The notes under the pieces are model-generated. The model worked only from the letters and a program-made list of their open reading frames with translations. It ran no database searches and was not told where the DNA came from. Of a DNA stretch of 64,000 nucleotides, positions 1-7,914 are shown piece by piece. The DNA comes from Arthrobacter bambusae (lineage in GTDB: Bacteria; Actinomycetota; Actinomycetes; Actinomycetales; Micrococcaceae): contig NZ_JAHHZS010000022.1 in NCBI RefSeq assembly GCF_022606295.1, forward strand, positions 1 to 64,000, read 5' to 3'. The position numbers and the translations under genes were made by a program. Positions within the stretch are counted from its first letter, which is position 1; each line of letters starts with the position of its first letter.

Positions 1-413
1 TTGGCGCATTCATCGTCGCCTCAGGTCCGGCAGGGTAACTGCCCGTCATGAACGCGGCGTGTGCGACATATCGGTTACAACAGCCCGGTCATGTGCGCCG
101 GGCAGGTTCTCTTGAGCTTGAGCTGCGCTATTCGCGGCGGGCGGTTGCCCTGCAGCCAAAGTCTTCAATGGCCACTGTAGCTTTGTACGAGCCGCGATGC
201 GTAGCCGCGCGGTCGTGAAGGCGTTGTATGTCACACTCAAGCTGTTACATCGTAGGCAGTTGTACCTGCAGCCATGGCTACAGCGCCGATCGTCGCCATG
301 GCTTTAGCCGTGGCCGGGGCGCGGATTATGGTGGAACGCGGGACAATGGCTTGAAGCACACGCCCAAAGGGTGTTGGCTTGTAGTAATCGAAATCACTTC
401 AAGAGGAGGAAAC
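1..413. other. Intergenic stretch, no gene supported
   Basis: I find no convincing coding region here. A short hairpin (GCCCGG at 83-88 with CCGGGC at 98-103) is visible. In related actinobacteria the gene divergent from DUF3052-ahpE is aceE, so this stretch may hold divergent promoters, with aceE lying just outside the window; that is inference. The AAGAGGAGG sequence at about 400-409 is the ribosome binding site of the following gene. Confidence 0.4.
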
Positions 414-836
414 GTGAGCGAGGCCGACGCCGCCACATCGGTAAATGTGGCGGAAAGATTGGGTTTCAAAGATGGGGATCTAATTCAGGAACTCGGTTAC
501 GACGATGATGTCGATTTCGATTTGCGTGAAGACATTGAGGAACTCACAGGTTCCGAGCTGCTTGACGAAGACGATCACGAGGTAGTGGATGCGGTCATTT
601 TCTGGTGGCGCGATGGTGATGGAGACCTTGTCGACGCACTGGTGGATTCACTGACCACCCTGGGTGAAGGTGGCGTGGTCTGGGTACTGACTCCCAAATC
701 GGGCCGTGACAACTACGTCTCACCCTCGGATATCCAGGACGCGGCTCCCACTGCCGGTTTGCATTGCACCACCTCCGCAGGCGTCTCCAAGGACTGGAGC
801 GCCACGCGGCTTGTAGCACGCAAGAAGAACAAGTGA
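414..836 (+). CDS. DUF3052 family protein
   Basis: A 140-residue acidic protein of the actinobacterial DUF3052 family (M. tuberculosis Rv2239c type); its function is not established. The GTG at 414 is chosen because AGAGGAGG lies directly upstream; in-frame codons further upstream lack such a site and would add unconserved sequence. The core contains an acidic segment followed by a VDAVIFWWRDGDGDL region, which I take as family-typical. It is cotranscribed with the peroxiredoxin gene, whose GTG start overlaps its stop codon. The same pairing next to aceE is known in mycobacteria, so a redox or pyruvate-dehydrogenase link is conceivable but unproven. Confidence 0.85.
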   Translation: MSEADAATSVNVAERLGFKDGDLIQELGYDDDVDFDLREDIEELTGSELLDEDDHEVVDAVIFWWRDGDGDLVDALVDSLTTLGEGGVVWVLTPKSGRDNYVSPSDIQDAAPTAGLHCTTSAGVSKDWSATRLVARKKNK

Positions 837-1336
837 CCCACTCCAGGTTGAGCCCTCCCGGACTGCATCCGGGAGTTCCCGTTGTGGGACAGGAGGCCCC
901 GGATTTTGAGCTCGTGAACCAGTTTGGTGAGCCGGTTCGCTTGTCTGGTCTCCGCGGCCGCAACGTTGTGGTGGTCTTCTATCCGTTCGCTTTCTCCGGA
1001 ATCTGCACCGGGGAGCTGTGTGAGATCCGTGACAATCTGGGTATTTTCGAACAGGCCAACGCCACAGTCCTTGGAGTTTCGGTGGACAGCAAGTTCGCCT
1101 TGCGGGCGTACGCGGACAAGGAACGCTACGAGTTCGATCTCCTGGCGGACTTCTGGCCGCACGGACAAGTTGCCGAGAAGTATGGCGTGTTTGACGCCGC
1201 TACCGGAATGTCGTTGCGGGGCACATTCATCATTGATGCCGCGGGCATCGTCCGCTACGTCGTCGTCAATCCGCGCGGCCAGGCACGCGACTTAGCGGAA
1301 TACCGCGAGGCATTGTCCGCGCTCGGCCAGGCCTAG
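833..1336 (+). CDS. ahpE: AhpE-like peroxiredoxin
   Basis: Thiol peroxidase of 167 residues in the thioredoxin fold, predicted to reduce peroxides in the cytosol. It matches mycobacterial AhpE around the peroxidatic cysteine (FAFSGICTGEL, Cys58) and in the later FWPHG and RGTFIID segments. A second cysteine five residues on (Cys63) gives a CxxxxC spacing like that of PrxQ/BCP enzymes, so an intramolecular disulphide is possible. The start is the GTG at 833, overlapping the TGA of the upstream gene (GTGA), which indicates translational coupling. A longer in-frame reading upstream from 764 overlaps the DUF3052 gene and is unlikely. Confidence 0.88.
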   Translation: MTHSRLSPPGLHPGVPVVGQEAPDFELVNQFGEPVRLSGLRGRNVVVVFYPFAFSGICTGELCEIRDNLGIFEQANATVLGVSVDSKFALRAYADKERYEFDLLADFWPHGQVAEKYGVFDAATGMSLRGTFIIDAAGIVRYVVVNPRGQARDLAEYREALSALGQA

Positions 1337-1341
1337 CGTCG

Positions 1342-2283
1342 ATGAGCGCCCCACGGCCCGGCGTCGGAATGACTGGCTTCGCCATACTTGCGCCGGCCCC
1401 CGCGGCTGAGTTGGATCCAGGCGAGATGGACCTTCTCGGCCAGGCCGCCGGGATTCTCGGGGGCAAGCGGCTTGCTGTTTTGACGGGAGCCGGCCTGAGC
1501 ACGGACTCCGGCATCCCTGACTATCGCGGCCCAGGAGCGGCACCGCGGAATCCGATGACCTTCCAGGAATTCATCGGAAGCCCTGTGAACCGGCGCCGTT
1601 ACTGGGCGAGGAATCACCTTGGATGGTCCCACCTCCGGCACGCGGACCCGAACGCCGGGCATGCCGCCGTCGCGCTCCTTGAGCGGCGCGGGCTGCTTAC
1701 GGGACTCATCACGCAGAACGTGGACCGTCTGCACGAGGATGCCGGCAGCATCAACGTGGTGGACCTGCATGGCCGCTACGATCGTGTGATCTGCCTCGAC
1801 GAGGGGCATGTCTTCACGCGGCGGCTCGTGGCATCCATTCTTGAGGAAATCAATCCCGGCTTCCTCGAAGCCGTCCAGGCTTCCGGAGTCGTGGAAATGG
1901 CACCGGACGCCGATGCCTCGGTGGAGGATCCCGAACTCATTCGATCGTTCGTCGTCGCTGTCTGTCCCGTATGCGGTGGAACGCTCAAGCCCGACTTCGT
2001 CTACTTCGGTGAAAATGTGCCCAAGGATCGGGTGCAACGCGCCTATTCCATGGTGGACGAAGCCGGGGCGCTGCTGGTGGCGGGGTCTTCGTTGACCGTC
2101 ATGAGCGGGCTGAGGTTCGTGCGGCACGCAGCCAAACTCGGCAAGCCGGTAGTGATCATCAACCGGGGTCCGACCCGCGGCGACGGTTTCGCGGATCTCA
2201 AAGTGGAAGCAGGAGTCAGCGGCGCGCTGGCCTGGCTTGCCGCTGAGCTTCCCGATCTGCTCCCGTCCAAGCGAGTCGATTAG
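1342..2283 (+). CDS. Sir2 family NAD-dependent protein deacylase
   Basis: Sirtuin of 313 residues predicted to remove acyl groups from lysine with NAD. Visible motifs are GAGLSTDSGIPDYRG (about 49-63), TQNVD (about 124-128), the catalytic His in DLHG (about 143), CPVCGG (about 208-213) and GSSL. The first zinc knuckle is altered: where bacterial sirtuins have CxxC, this protein reads CLDEGH, so one of four zinc ligands is replaced by Glu. It starts 5 bases after the ahpE stop and is probably in the same operon. An internal Met at residue 10 is an alternative start. Its substrate cannot be read from the sequence. Confidence 0.88.
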   Translation: MSAPRPGVGMTGFAILAPAPAAELDPGEMDLLGQAAGILGGKRLAVLTGAGLSTDSGIPDYRGPGAAPRNPMTFQEFIGSPVNRRRYWARNHLGWSHLRHADPNAGHAAVALLERRGLLTGLITQNVDRLHEDAGSINVVDLHGRYDRVICLDEGHVFTRRLVASILEEINPGFLEAVQASGVVEMAPDADASVEDPELIRSFVVAVCPVCGGTLKPDFVYFGENVPKDRVQRAYSMVDEAGALLVAGSSLTVMSGLRFVRHAAKLGKPVVIINRGPTRGDGFADLKVEAGVSGALAWLAAELPDLLPSKRVD

Positions 2284-2356
2284 TGTTCCGGGCGATTGAT
2301 CCGGTAGAGTACATGTTCGTTGGTTGAAGCGCCGAGGGTGCCGAAATCAGTGTTTT

Positions 2357-2429
2357 GGGTCTTTAGCTCAGCTGGTAGAGCGCCACGTTTACACCGTGGA
2401 TGTCATCGGTTCGATCCCGGTAGGACCCA
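2357..2429 (+). tRNA. tRNA-Val (anticodon UAC)
   Basis: A full cloverleaf can be drawn: acceptor GGGTCTT pairs with AGGACCC, the anticodon stem CCACG/CGTGG encloses a loop with TAC, and a T-arm contains GGTTCGATCC. A CCA follows at 2430-2432 and is therefore encoded. A rho-independent terminator lies directly downstream. Confidence 0.96.
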
Positions 2430-2438
2430 CCAAGGAGA

Positions 2439-2483
2439 AGAGCCCCTGAACTTCGGAAACGAAGCTCAGGGGCTCTTTTTATT
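2439..2483 (+). terminator. Rho-independent terminator of tRNA-Val
   Basis: An 11-bp stem (2439-2449 with 2466-2476, AGAGCCCCTGA and its complement) is followed by a T-rich tract at 2476-2483. It lies seven bases after the encoded CCA. Confidence 0.92.
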
Positions 2484-2545
2484 TGTTCCAGAGCCTTGGG
2501 GCCCCAATGGTTGTGGACGGTCGTTTGCCGGTTCAGAATGGCAGC

Positions 2546-3073
2546 ATGACAGCGTCCGGAGATGCATCGCGCGACAAGAGGCTGGCGAAAATCGGTACGG
2601 CGGTGTTTGCCGTCGCCCCGGCTACCGCCGCCGGTCTGTTGCCATGGATGGTGACCCGTTGGAGAGTGCAACAGCCCGTACCCGGCGGATTGCCGGCCCA
2701 GTGCGCAGGCGTTCTGTTGATCGGCGCCGGCGCGGCCGTGATCACCAATTCTTTTGCGCGATTCGCCCTTGAAGGAATAGGCACGCCGGCACCCTTTGCG
2801 CCGCCGAAGAACCTTGTGGTCACCGGTTTCTATAGGTTCGTGCGGAACCCCATCTACGTGGGCATCGGCGCCGCGATCACCGGACAGGGCCTCTTGCTGG
2901 GACAGCCAAGGCTGTTCGGGCTGGCGGCGCTAGGCGCAGTTCCCGTGGTGGCTTTCGTGAGCCTGCATGAGGAGCCGACGCTTGCCCGCAAGTTCGGCGC
3001 CGAGTATGACGACTACCGGGCCAACGTTCCGCGTTGGCTGCCACGGCTCACCCCTTGGCGGCAGCAGGACTAG
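2546..3073 (+). CDS. Isoprenylcysteine carboxyl methyltransferase-like membrane protein
   Basis: Small membrane methyltransferase of 175 residues (ICMT/PEMT-like superfamily). It shows three to four hydrophobic segments, the signature FYRFVRNPIYVG near residue 105, and a C-terminal EEPTLARKFG...YDDYRANVPRW region that carries the cofactor-binding Glu of the family. ATG 2546 is preferred over the longer reading from 2483, which would run into the terminator region. It is transcribed alone and followed by a strong hairpin. The methylated substrate is unknown; bacterial members act on lipids or small thiols as often as on prenylated cysteine. Confidence 0.8.
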   Translation: MTASGDASRDKRLAKIGTAVFAVAPATAAGLLPWMVTRWRVQQPVPGGLPAQCAGVLLIGAGAAVITNSFARFALEGIGTPAPFAPPKNLVVTGFYRFVRNPIYVGIGAAITGQGLLLGQPRLFGLAALGAVPVVAFVSLHEEPTLARKFGAEYDDYRANVPRWLPRLTPWRQQD

Positions 3074-3105
3074 CTTTGCGCCTGATCCCTGCGGGGAATT
3101 GGAAA

Positions 3106-3148
3106 AGCTCTCCACCGCGACTATTGGGGGATGCCGCGGTGGAGAGCT
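3106..3148 (+). terminator. Strong hairpin after the methyltransferase gene
   Basis: A perfect 14-bp stem (AGCTCTCCACCGCG at 3106-3119 with its complement at 3135-3148) has a 15-base loop. No clear T-tract follows, so termination efficiency is uncertain. Confidence 0.6.
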
Positions 3149-3242
3149 CATAGATGAATATACAGAGAATTTCTGGATATGGAAAGGAAGCCATTCTCCG
3201 CCCGGCGAGTCTCATCCCGGCACCAAGCCACTATGATGGTGG

Positions 3243-3262
3243 TTGTTCAGTGGATTGAACAA
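3243..3262. promoter_or_regulatory. Perfect dyad, probable IclR-family operator
   Basis: TTGTTCA at 3243-3249 and TGAACAA at 3256-3262 form a perfect 7-bp inverted repeat with a 6-base spacer, about 100 bases upstream of the iclR-type gene. The TGTTCA half-site recurs at the promoters of the transporter and dehydrogenase genes, which suggests autoregulation and a small local regulon. Confidence 0.6.
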
Positions 3263-3360
3263 GCGTGATTGCCGCGGATCGGAGTTCCGCTGCCCCCGGG
3301 TAGCGTTTCTGCTTGGCACGCGCCCACTCTGCGCCAGGCGCACGATTGCGAAGGAGAATC

Positions 3361-4158
3361 ATGGCCGATTCCCGCACCCCCCGTTCCGCCGAAGGATTGG
3401 GGAGCTCCTCGCCGGCGCCTGCCGTGACCCGCGCTGCCGCGGTCCTGGATGCCTTGGCGGAGGCGCCTTCGGGCAGGCTGACCCTCAGTGATCTTTCAAG
3501 GGAGCTGGGGATTCCGAAATCTTCCACGTCAAACCTGTTGATGGCCCTTGAGGAAGCCCGGTTGATAACCCGCGAAGGTGCCGAGTTTTCGCTCGGCCGG
3601 AAGCTGGTTGAACTTGGTGCCGCCTACCTGAGCCGGCTCGACGAAGTCCAGGAGTTTTACAAGTTCTGCGAACAGGCGCCAACACTCTCCGGCGAAACAG
3701 TGCGGATTGCGATGATCGACGGCGATCACATCATCTACTTGGCGCGCTACGAAGGGCACCCGGCCGTCCGGCTCACGTCGAACATCGGCGACAAAATGCC
3801 GCTTTCCCTGAGCGCAGTCGGCAAGGTCCTCCTGGCCCAGCTTCACGATCATGACATCGAAGCAATGTTCCCGGACGACGTGGAACTCCCTGTCATGACC
3901 CCGAAGTCCCTCCGGAGCGCCGTTGAGCTCAAGGCCCAAGTGGCTGCGATCCGCAAGCAGGGCTACGCCTTGGAGGACGAGGAATCCACTCTCGGCGTGG
4001 TTTGCCTTGCCGTGCCCGTCCCGACCCACGGGGCACACGGCCCCAGCCTTGGTCTCTCGGTGACGGCCCTGAAAGCCACCTTTTCCGAGGAGCAGGCTGC
4101 CCTGATGGTCAAGGAACTCAAGGAGCTCGCCCACTCGCTGGGCAACCCGATGGGCTAA
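3361..4158 (+). CDS. IclR family transcriptional regulator
   Basis: Cytosolic DNA-binding regulator of 265 residues. The N-terminal winged helix-turn-helix (about residues 22-85, with LTLSDLSRELGIPKSSTSNLL) is followed by the IclR effector-binding domain (about 90-260, with LSLSAVGKVLLAQL and a conserved late Cys in GVVCLAVPV). AAGGAGAATC just before ATG 3361 fixes the start. It lies upstream of a transporter and a dehydrogenase cluster for sugar acids, and TGTTCA/TGAACA elements occur at all three promoters. IclR proteins commonly sense small organic acids, so a sugar acid or ketoacid is a likely ligand; the exact one is unknown. Confidence 0.93.
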   Translation: MADSRTPRSAEGLGSSSPAPAVTRAAAVLDALAEAPSGRLTLSDLSRELGIPKSSTSNLLMALEEARLITREGAEFSLGRKLVELGAAYLSRLDEVQEFYKFCEQAPTLSGETVRIAMIDGDHIIYLARYEGHPAVRLTSNIGDKMPLSLSAVGKVLLAQLHDHDIEAMFPDDVELPVMTPKSLRSAVELKAQVAAIRKQGYALEDEESTLGVVCLAVPVPTHGAHGPSLGLSVTALKATFSEEQAALMVKELKELAHSLGNPMG

Positions 4159-4206
4159 CCGATCTGGCCGCCCGGCCAAGGTCATAATTAAATCTGATTA
4201 CACCAC

Positions 4207-4246
4207 TTGAAACTTGTACAACGTACTGTACTCTGTTCAATATAGT
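4207..4246 (+). promoter_or_regulatory. Operator/promoter region of the MFS transporter gene
   Basis: The stretch holds TTGAA at 4207-4211 and TTCAA at 4236-4240, a GTAC-rich core, and the 11-mer CTGTTCAATAT at 4233-4243. A possible -10 hexamer TATAGT (4241-4246) overlaps the 11-mer, while no good -35 box stands at normal spacing. The same 11-mer occurs on the opposite strand at 6935-6945. Confidence 0.5.
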
Positions 4247-4318
4247 GATTCACGCCATGGCGGCTGACACTATCTCGCCAGGCCAACGGGGGTCTGGAGT
4301 GTTCTTGAGGGAGTGCTT

Positions 4319-5668
4319 GTGACAACTCGTACTAAGACAAAGCTTGCTGACACGGACGGCTCGGTAGTTGAGCCGGAACAGCTGCGAAGGGCAACACTTG
4401 CCAGCTCCGTAGGATCCGCTCTGGAGTACTACGACTTCTACATTTACGGTCTGGCTTCGGCCCTGATCTTCGGGCCGCTGTTCTTCAAGCCCTTGGGAGA
4501 CAGCGGCGCGTTGATCGCGTCGTTCGCCACCTACGGCGTCGGATTCGCGGCGCGCCCCTTCGGTGGCGTCCTCTTCGGATTCATCGGAGACCGCTTCGGC
4601 CGCAAGATGGTCCTCCTGATGACCATCGGCATGATGGGCCTCGCAAGCTTCGCAATCGGCTTGCTCCCGACGTTCGATCAAGCGGGCATGCTTGGCGCCG
4701 TCCTGCTCGTGGCGCTTCGTATCGTCCAGGGCCTCGGCGCCGGAGCCGAGCAGGCGGGCGCAACAACCCTGATCTCCGAAGTGGCTCCGCCCAAGCGCCG
4801 TGGTTATTTCGCTTCGCTGCCCTTCGTCGGCATCCAGCTCGGAACCCTCCTTGGTGCCGGTACCTTCGCGCTGATTGGCATGGCCAACAAAAGCGTGCTT
4901 GAAGGCTGGCTGTGGCGTGTTCCGTTCCTTGCCAGCTTCGTCCTGATCGTCGTGGCTCTCTTCATCCGTCTGAGGCTGAAGGAGACCCCGGTGTTCCAGG
5001 AGCTGGAGAAGCACAAGAATGTGGTGAAGAACCCCGTTGGCGAACTTCTGAGGCACTCCAAGAAGAACGTGTTGATCGGCATCGGCCTCCGCATGGGCGA
5101 AAACGGCAACTCGTCCATCTACGGAACGCTTCTCATCTCCTTCATTTCCGTCAAGGAAGGCGTCTTCCCGGGCGACAAGTTCATTGGCCCGGTCGGCCTG
5201 CTGATCGCAGCAGGATTCGCCGCCGTCATGGTAGTGACGTTCGGCGCCTTGTCGGACCGGATTGGGCGAGTGAAGGTGTACCGCTACGGAGCCCTTTTCC
5301 AGGCTGTCTTCGCTATTCCTGCTTTCTACCTCGTGACTCTTGGCAACGTCACCCTTGTGTGGGCCGTCATGGTGGTTGGTATCGCCCTCGGTGTGCAGTC
5401 CATGCTTGGCCCACAGTGCCCGCTGCTGCCGGAATTGTTCGGTTCGCAGTATCGCTTCACCGGCGTGGCTTTGAGCCGTGAACTGTCTGCCGTTCTGGCC
5501 GGCGGCTTGGTTCCCGTCTTCGGTGCCATCCTGCTTGCCGCGACGGGCAACTCCTGGGTGGTTCTGGCGGTCTACTCGCTGGTGCTGGCCCTGATTTCAT
5601 ACGTCACCACGTTCTTCACCCCGGAAACTGCCGGCCGTGATCTCCTTTCCCTGGAGGACGCGAAGTAA
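4319..5668 (+). CDS. MFS transporter, metabolite:H+ symporter (MHS) type
   Basis: Integral membrane transporter of 449 residues with about 12 hydrophobic helices. It has the MHS-family N-terminus ASSVGSALEYYDFYIYGLAS, the loop signature GDRFGRKMVLL and a second domain repeat with SDRIGRVKVYR. The start is GTG 4319, with GAGGGAG at 4307-4313 as ribosome binding site; GTG 4313 would overlap that site. MHS transporters move organic acids, betaines or sugar acids with protons. The neighbours (IclR regulator upstream, idonate/gluconate dehydrogenases downstream) make a sugar acid the best guess for the substrate. A strong terminator follows. Confidence 0.9.
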   Translation: MTTRTKTKLADTDGSVVEPEQLRRATLASSVGSALEYYDFYIYGLASALIFGPLFFKPLGDSGALIASFATYGVGFAARPFGGVLFGFIGDRFGRKMVLLMTIGMMGLASFAIGLLPTFDQAGMLGAVLLVALRIVQGLGAGAEQAGATTLISEVAPPKRRGYFASLPFVGIQLGTLLGAGTFALIGMANKSVLEGWLWRVPFLASFVLIVVALFIRLRLKETPVFQELEKHKNVVKNPVGELLRHSKKNVLIGIGLRMGENGNSSIYGTLLISFISVKEGVFPGDKFIGPVGLLIAAGFAAVMVVTFGALSDRIGRVKVYRYGALFQAVFAIPAFYLVTLGNVTLVWAVMVVGIALGVQSMLGPQCPLLPELFGSQYRFTGVALSRELSAVLAGGLVPVFGAILLAATGNSWVVLAVYSLVLALISYVTTFFTPETAGRDLLSLEDAK

Positions 5669-5691
5669 GGATCCCCGTACCTGACGTACGC

Positions 5692-5735
5692 AGCGGCGGT
5701 CCCCTCCGAAGTTCGGAAGGGGCCGCCGCTTTTTC
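5692..5735 (+). terminator. Rho-independent terminator of the MFS gene
   Basis: A long GC-rich stem (5692-5710 with 5712-5730, one unpaired position) is followed by TTTTT at 5730-5734. Confidence 0.9.
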
Positions 5736-5790
5736 GTGCCCCGCCCCGCCAGCAAACCCACGCCGGCCGGCGAGCCCGCCACACACGGCA

Positions 5791-5824
5791 AAGCGGCCCC
5801 TCCGGAATACCGGAGGGGCCGCTT
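5791..5824 (-). terminator. Hairpin terminator of the hydroxyacid dehydrogenase gene
   Basis: A perfect 15-bp stem (5791-5805 with 5810-5824) lies just beyond the stop codon of the minus-strand gene. No long T-tract is present on that strand. Confidence 0.65.
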
Positions 5825-5849
5825 GGATGGAGCTGGGAAAGTCGGCGGT

Positions 5850-6917
5850 TTAGTAGAAGTGCACCGTGTCCACAAGGTGGGGGAGCTCCCCGCCGTCGAG
5901 GAACGTGCGCAAGTTGCTGGCGAAGCGCTCAGCGATGAGCCGGTTTTCCGCAGCGCTGAGTGCCGACGTGTGCGGGGAGACCATGACGTTCGGGTGGTTC
6001 CACAGCGGGCTGTCCTGGGGGAGCGGCTCGACGGCGAAGACGTCCAGGCAGGCGTAGGACACCTGGCCGTTGTCCAGGGCTTCGAGGAGCGCCTCTTCGT
6101 CAACCACGGTTCCACGCCCAACGTTGACGAAAACCGTGCCGGGCTTCATCGCCGAGAAGACGTCGTGGTTGAAGAGTTTCTCCGTGTAGGGCGTGCCGGG
6201 GAGCGTGTTGACGACGGCGTCGGCGCTGGCCAGGAGGCCCGGCAGGCCATCGTTGTCCGCGACCTCGTCGATTCCTTCGATCGCTTCGATGTTCCGCTTG
6301 GTTCCGCTCACCTTCATTCCAAGGGCGCGGGCGATGCGGGCGGTCTCGAGGCCGATTTCGCCGAGGCCCGTGATGACCAGCTTGGAGCCGTTCACAAGTT
6401 TGGTGGGGGTGCGCAGCTCGGGCCAGACCTTCGCAGCCTGGTCCTGGGCAAGTTCCCCGCTGCGCTTGAACCCGTTGAGGATGCCCAGGGCCGCGAATTC
6501 AGCCAGCGGAAGCGCATGCACGCCTGCGGACGTGGTGACCTTGAACTTCTGCAGGGTCTCGCTGTCGAGGCCGGAAGCCTTCACGGCGCCACCGGCACCT
6601 GCGGCCATGGCGTGGATCCACTGCAGGTGCGGGTTGCTTTGCGCGATGCGTGCCAGGCCGCCCGGATTCTCGTTGGGGAAGCCGTAGAGGATCTGGGCCT
6701 TGTTCAACATCGACCAGTAGCGTTCCTCTTGTTCGGGAGTCCGCTTGAAGTCCGGATCGCCTGAGTGGTCGGCCGGGAAGCGTTCCGGAGGAAGCAGTTC
6801 GGGTTCGTAGAGCACCGTAATGCCCGGATCTACGGCGCGGATACGCTCCACATGCTCGGCTTCGAGAGGGACTGCGATCGCGATGGTGAGTTCATCAGTC
6901 GTCATGGTGTTCATCAT
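5850..6917 (-). CDS. D-isomer-specific 2-hydroxyacid dehydrogenase
   Basis: NAD(P)-dependent oxidoreductase of 355 residues. It has a C-terminal-half Rossmann motif GLGEIGLETARIARALG (about 203-219) and the catalytic set Arg (NVGRGTVVDEEAL), Glu (DVFAVEPLP) and His (VSPHTSA). Members interconvert 2-ketoacids and D-2-hydroxyacids, and several act on glyoxylate, hydroxypyruvate or 2-ketogluconate; the last fits this locus. The start is ambiguous: ATGATG at 6917 has no ribosome binding site and lies close to a possible -10 (leaderless start), while ATG 6905 is a second candidate. It is divergent from the beta-hydroxyacid dehydrogenase gene. Confidence 0.88.
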   Translation of the reverse strand: MMNTMTTDELTIAIAVPLEAEHVERIRAVDPGITVLYEPELLPPERFPADHSGDPDFKRTPEQEERYWSMLNKAQILYGFPNENPGGLARIAQSNPHLQWIHAMAAGAGGAVKASGLDSETLQKFKVTTSAGVHALPLAEFAALGILNGFKRSGELAQDQAAKVWPELRTPTKLVNGSKLVITGLGEIGLETARIARALGMKVSGTKRNIEAIEGIDEVADNDGLPGLLASADAVVNTLPGTPYTEKLFNHDVFSAMKPGTVFVNVGRGTVVDEEALLEALDNGQVSYACLDVFAVEPLPQDSPLWNHPNVMVSPHTSALSAAENRLIAERFASNLRTFLDGGELPHLVDTVHFY

Positions 6918-6931
6918 ACTGAATTGAGGCT

Positions 6932-6945
6932 AGGATATTGAACAG
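6932..6945 (-). promoter_or_regulatory. Shared operator element in the divergent promoter region
   Basis: On the minus strand CTGTTCAATAT (6945-6935) is identical over 11 bases to 4233-4243 and is followed by a possible -10 TATCCT (6937-6932). On the plus strand it reads ATATTGAACAG, facing the gene at 6980, so one regulator could control both directions. The IclR-type protein is the obvious candidate. Confidence 0.5.
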
Positions 6946-6979
6946 TTTTTGAAAGATGAACCACAAAGAAGTGAGGTGC

Positions 6980-7900
6980 ATGCGAAAGATGACCGCCAAG
7001 ACCGCAGGTTTTGTGGGGCTAGGGCTCATGGGTTTCCCCATGGCCGCCAATCTGCTCGGCAACGGCTGGGAGGTCACTGCGTGGAACCGCTCCTCCGAAG
7101 CGCTCGCCGAATTGGAGAAGCTCGGCGGAACGCGTTCGGAGTCGGTTGCCGGGCTCCGGGACCAACCCGTCATTATTTTCATGCTCCCTGATCTCTCCTA
7201 CATCGAGGATGCCGCCGCGCCGCTCCTCGACTCCTGGCGCTCGGACGCACCGCTTCCCGGAACCACGATCGTCATCATGAGCAGCGTGTCCCCGACCGCC
7301 GTGCAGGAATTCGGCCGGACGGTCCGTAGCGCAAGTGCCGGGAACGCCGTCGTCGTCGATGCCCCGGTCAGCGGGGGCACCAAAGGCGCGCAGGACGGCA
7401 CGCTCGCCATCATGGTCGGAGCCACCGAAGAAGACTTCCAGCGATCGCTGCCCCTCCTCCAATCCATGGGAACCACTGTCCGCCGGATGGGCAAGCTGGG
7501 CGCCGGTTCGCTCGCGAAGGCCTGTAACCAATTGATCGTCGGGACCACGACGGCGGCGCTCGCGGAAGCCGCTGAACTCGCCGAGCGCTCGGGCATGGCT
7601 GCTTCTGCCCTCTTCGAGGTCCTGGCCGGCGGACTCGCCGGAAGCCGGGTCCTGGAGTTTGTCGGCCCGCGCCTCGCAGCCAAGGATTACGCGCCCACAG
7701 GTCCCGCGAAGTTCATGCACAAGGACCTCACGTTCGTCCTCCAAAGCGCTGAAGCGGCCGGCGCCGCCGTCCCGATGGCGACAGCCGGCGTCGAACTCTA
7801 CCGCGAACTGATCGATCAGGGACTTGGCGACCAGGACCTCGCAGTTGTCCGCAAGGCCATCGCCAACCTCAGCGACACTTCCCTAAGCCCTTCGAACTAA
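6980..7900 (+). CDS. NAD(P)-dependent beta-hydroxyacid dehydrogenase (HIBADH-like)
   Basis: Oxidoreductase of about 306 residues of the 3-hydroxyisobutyrate/tartronate semialdehyde reductase superfamily. It has the N-terminal dinucleotide fold GLGLMGFPMAANLL, the substrate-binding DAPVSGGTKGAQDGTLAIMVG block cut here into DAPVSGG and GTLAIMVG, and the catalytic Lys in KACNQLI. GTGAGG precedes ATG 6980; ATG 6989 is an alternative start. It is followed after 14 bases by idnO and probably heads the operon with idnO and idnD. The substrate is not defined by sequence; a C4-C6 hydroxyacid from the same pathway is likely. Confidence 0.88.
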   Translation: MRKMTAKTAGFVGLGLMGFPMAANLLGNGWEVTAWNRSSEALAELEKLGGTRSESVAGLRDQPVIIFMLPDLSYIEDAAAPLLDSWRSDAPLPGTTIVIMSSVSPTAVQEFGRTVRSASAGNAVVVDAPVSGGTKGAQDGTLAIMVGATEEDFQRSLPLLQSMGTTVRRMGKLGAGSLAKACNQLIVGTTTAALAEAAELAERSGMAASALFEVLAGGLAGSRVLEFVGPRLAAKDYAPTGPAKFMHKDLTFVLQSAEAAGAAVPMATAGVELYRELIDQGLGDQDLAVVRKAIANLSDTSLSPSN

Positions 7901-7914
7901 GTAAGGAAACAACC

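Noticed and set aside
46..240. Short minus-strand open frame at the left edge
   Set aside because: It has no ribosome binding site or recognisable family and lies in what is probably a divergent promoter region.
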